7,050 nt of DNA from Campylobacterales bacterium (GTDB taxonomy: Bacteria; Campylobacterota; Campylobacteria; Campylobacterales; QNZT01), in NCBI GenBank assembly GCA_027080605.1, contig JALWRO010000109.1, forward strand, positions 1-7,050, written 5' to 3'. The stretch's first letter is position 1, and the number at the start of each line of letters is the position of its first letter. The notes under the pieces were generated by a model. That model saw nothing but the letters and a program-made list of their open reading frames with translations. It searched no databases and was not told where the DNA came from. The translations under genes and the position numbers were made by a program. Of the stretch, positions 5,419-7,050 are shown one piece after another.

Positions 5419-7050
5419 AAACATCCCCTCCAACCCCTTTGAACTTCTCGACAAATGCGGCGATTTTTTCAAAAACGGTCTGTTTTTTGGTCAGGTACTG
5501 TGGATTGAGCGGGCTCATTTTGGGCAGAACTTCATTGAGTTCGGTGCCGTTTTCACTGGCGTACTCCCTCTTCAGGGAGATTTTGATGTATCGTTTAGCC
5601 GCTTCTTCATTGAGATGCTCCTGCGCAATCAACGCTTCAGCTTCTTTTTTCTGCCGGGCTTGCGCAAAGGCAAAAAAGGCTTCGATAATGCCCGGTTTGC
5701 TGGTGATGCTGTCCAGATCGGTTTCGTTGATGAAGTCCACGATCAGGCTCTCTTTGGCACGGTGTCCGAGGCTGGCGCGGATGATACGGCGCACTTCGTC
5801 GAGCAGTGCGGCTTTGTCTTTGCTCTTTTTATGCTGTTCGAAGATGAGTTCGAGGATGTAGTCGAGATTGATCTCCTGTGATTTAAGCAGATCGACTTCA
5901 AAGACCACATCGTCCCAGTCGATGTCCGAAGCCTCCTGCTCTCTGTTCGCTTTTTCACGGCGTATCCAGTCGCGGATGTCGTTGTAGGTTGATCGGTAGT
6001 CCTGCTCCGTGCGGGGAGGGAGCAGCTCTGTCTGGCGCATCTGCTCCAGCTCCTCGTCGCTGAGATAGTGCTCCGCCTTGAAACGCTCTACCGCTTCGGG
6101 GTCATGCATGTCGAGTGATTGCATATCTCTCAAAGCGGCAAACTCATCGTAGTTTTGCAAAATATTTTCGAGTTTCAGATATTCGCCGAAGAGTTTGACG
6201 AACGCTTTTTTGTCGCTCTCTTTTTCGATATCGGCAGGATCGGGAAATCTCGCTTTAAGCTCTGCGACGACTTCCATGTAGCCTCGGCGCGCTTCTCCCG
6301 TTTGGGTATCTTCGAAGCCCTCCATATACTCCCGGTAACTCTTTTCCAGCACTACATTTGCAGTGTTTCTGTCCCCGAAAAGCGTGATGGCATCGATGGT
6401 CGCCTGTTCCAGATCGCGGAATGTGACGATATTGCCGAAGCTTTTGGTAGCGTCGTAGATACGGTTGGTGCGTGAGTATGCCTGTATCAGTCCGTGATAG
6501 CGGAGATTTTTGTCGACGAAGAGGGTGTTGAGCGCCGGTGCGTCAAAGCCGGTGAGAAACATTCCCACCACGATGAGCAGGTCGATTTCCCGGTTTTTGA
6601 CGCGCTTTGAGAGGTCACGGTAGTAGTTTTGAAACGATTTGCTCTCCACGGCGTAGTTGGTCTTGAACATCGCGTTGTAGTCATTGATCGCGGCGGCGAG
6701 AAACTCTTTGGCGCTGGAGTTCATTGCTGAGACTTCGAAGCTCTCGTCCGGTATCTCTCCGATGGCATCCTGTGCCTCGTTTGGGGCGAAGGAGAAGATA
6801 GTGGCGACTTTGAGCGGTCTGTCACTCTCATGCTGCAACTGTTTGAACGCTTCATAGTAGAGCTTGGCGGCATCGACGCTGCTGACGGCGAACATGGCGT
6901 TGAAGCCTTTGGCTCCCGCCTGAAGGCGATGGGTCTTTTGCGGGTAGTGTGTCAGGATGTACCGGGTGATTTCACGGATACGCTCAGGATGCAGGAGGGC
7001 TTGTTTGGTCTCCAGTGCACTCAGCTTTTTCTCGTCCAGTTCTCTTTCCA
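5417..7050 (-). CDS. hsdR: Type I restriction enzyme R subunit (HsdR), C-terminal half, truncated by window edge
   Basis: The frame is open to the right edge (first full codon ends at 7048), so the ATG at 6895 is internal. The visible 543 residues are about half of an EcoR124-type HsdR. They include the second RecA-like motor domain, with GFNAMFAVSSVDAAKLYY near the edge, motif V GMFLTGFDAP (bases 6536-6565) and motif VI QAYSRTNR (6461-6484). The mostly helical C-terminal domain follows, which in EcoR124I joins the subunit to the methylase core. HsdR is the ATP-driven DNA translocase and endonuclease that cuts unmethylated foreign DNA together with HsdM and HsdS. The nuclease domain, Walker A and DEAD-box motifs would lie beyond the edge and are unseen. 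No frameshift is apparent. hsdM and hsdS are not visible and, if linked, should lie further upstream (right). No strong terminator follows the stop. Confidence 0.95.
   Translation of the reverse strand, partial: ERELDEKKLSALETKQALLHPERIREITRYILTHYPQKTHRLQAGAKGFNAMFAVSSVDAAKLYYEAFKQLQHESDRPLKVATIFSFAPNEAQDAIGEIPDESFEVSAMNSSAKEFLAAAINDYNAMFKTNYAVESKSFQNYYRDLSKRVKNREIDLLIVVGMFLTGFDAPALNTLFVDKNLRYHGLIQAYSRTNRIYDATKSFGNIVTFRDLEQATIDAITLFGDRNTANVVLEKSYREYMEGFEDTQTGEARRGYMEVVAELKARFPDPADIEKESDKKAFVKLFGEYLKLENILQNYDEFAALRDMQSLDMHDPEAVERFKAEHYLSDEELEQMRQTELLPPRTEQDYRSTYNDIRDWIRREKANREQEASDIDWDDVVFEVDLLKSQEINLDYILELIFEQHKKSKDKAALLDEVRRIIRASLGHRAKESLIVDFINETDLDSITSKPGIIEAFFAFAQARQKKEAEALIAQEHLNEEAAKRYIKISLKREYASENGTELNEVLPKMSPLNPQYLTKKQTVFEKIAAFVEKFKGVGGDV

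Overview
The window looks like chromosomal DNA of a Campylobacterota (epsilonproteobacterial) organism, possibly a Sulfurovum- or Sulfurimonas-like free-living relative. This is inferred from protein style, compact gene packing and intermediate GC; no rRNA or other marker gene is present to prove it. There are six protein genes (two cut by the window edges), no RNA genes, no CRISPR array and no recognisable insertion sequence.

Left part (1-3093): a surface-glycan segment. It holds the C-terminal end of a DegT/DnrJ/EryC1/StrS nucleotide-sugar aminotransferase (+), a family 2 glycosyltransferase (-) converging on it with a 26-bp overlap, and a complete NodU/CmcH-type O-carbamoyltransferase (+) transcribed divergently from the glycosyltransferase. 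Together they suggest an amino-sugar-containing surface polysaccharide (O-antigen, capsule or glycoprotein glycan) carrying a carbamoyl group. The carbamoyltransferase has a well-formed -35/-10 promoter in the 106-bp divergent spacer.

Middle part (3090-5300): a housekeeping pair on the minus strand. leuA (2-isopropylmalate synthase, first committed step of leucine synthesis) is followed after 6 bp by a small two-helix membrane protein with a basic, coiled-coil-like cytoplasmic tail and no known function. The tail gene and the carbamoyltransferase end tail-to-tail on a shared TTAA, leaving no room for an intergenic terminator.

Right part (5301-7050): a roughly 115-bp spacer of coding-level GC that I cannot explain, then the C-terminal half of hsdR (type I restriction motor/nuclease subunit, EcoR124-like) on the minus strand, running off the right edge. 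hsdM and hsdS are not in view.

No clearly new biological system is visible. The points most worth checking are the carbamoyltransferase in its glycan setting, the strong excess of the palindrome TTCATGAA in the first 3.1 kb, the odd spacer between leuA and hsdR, and the membrane protein tied to leuA.
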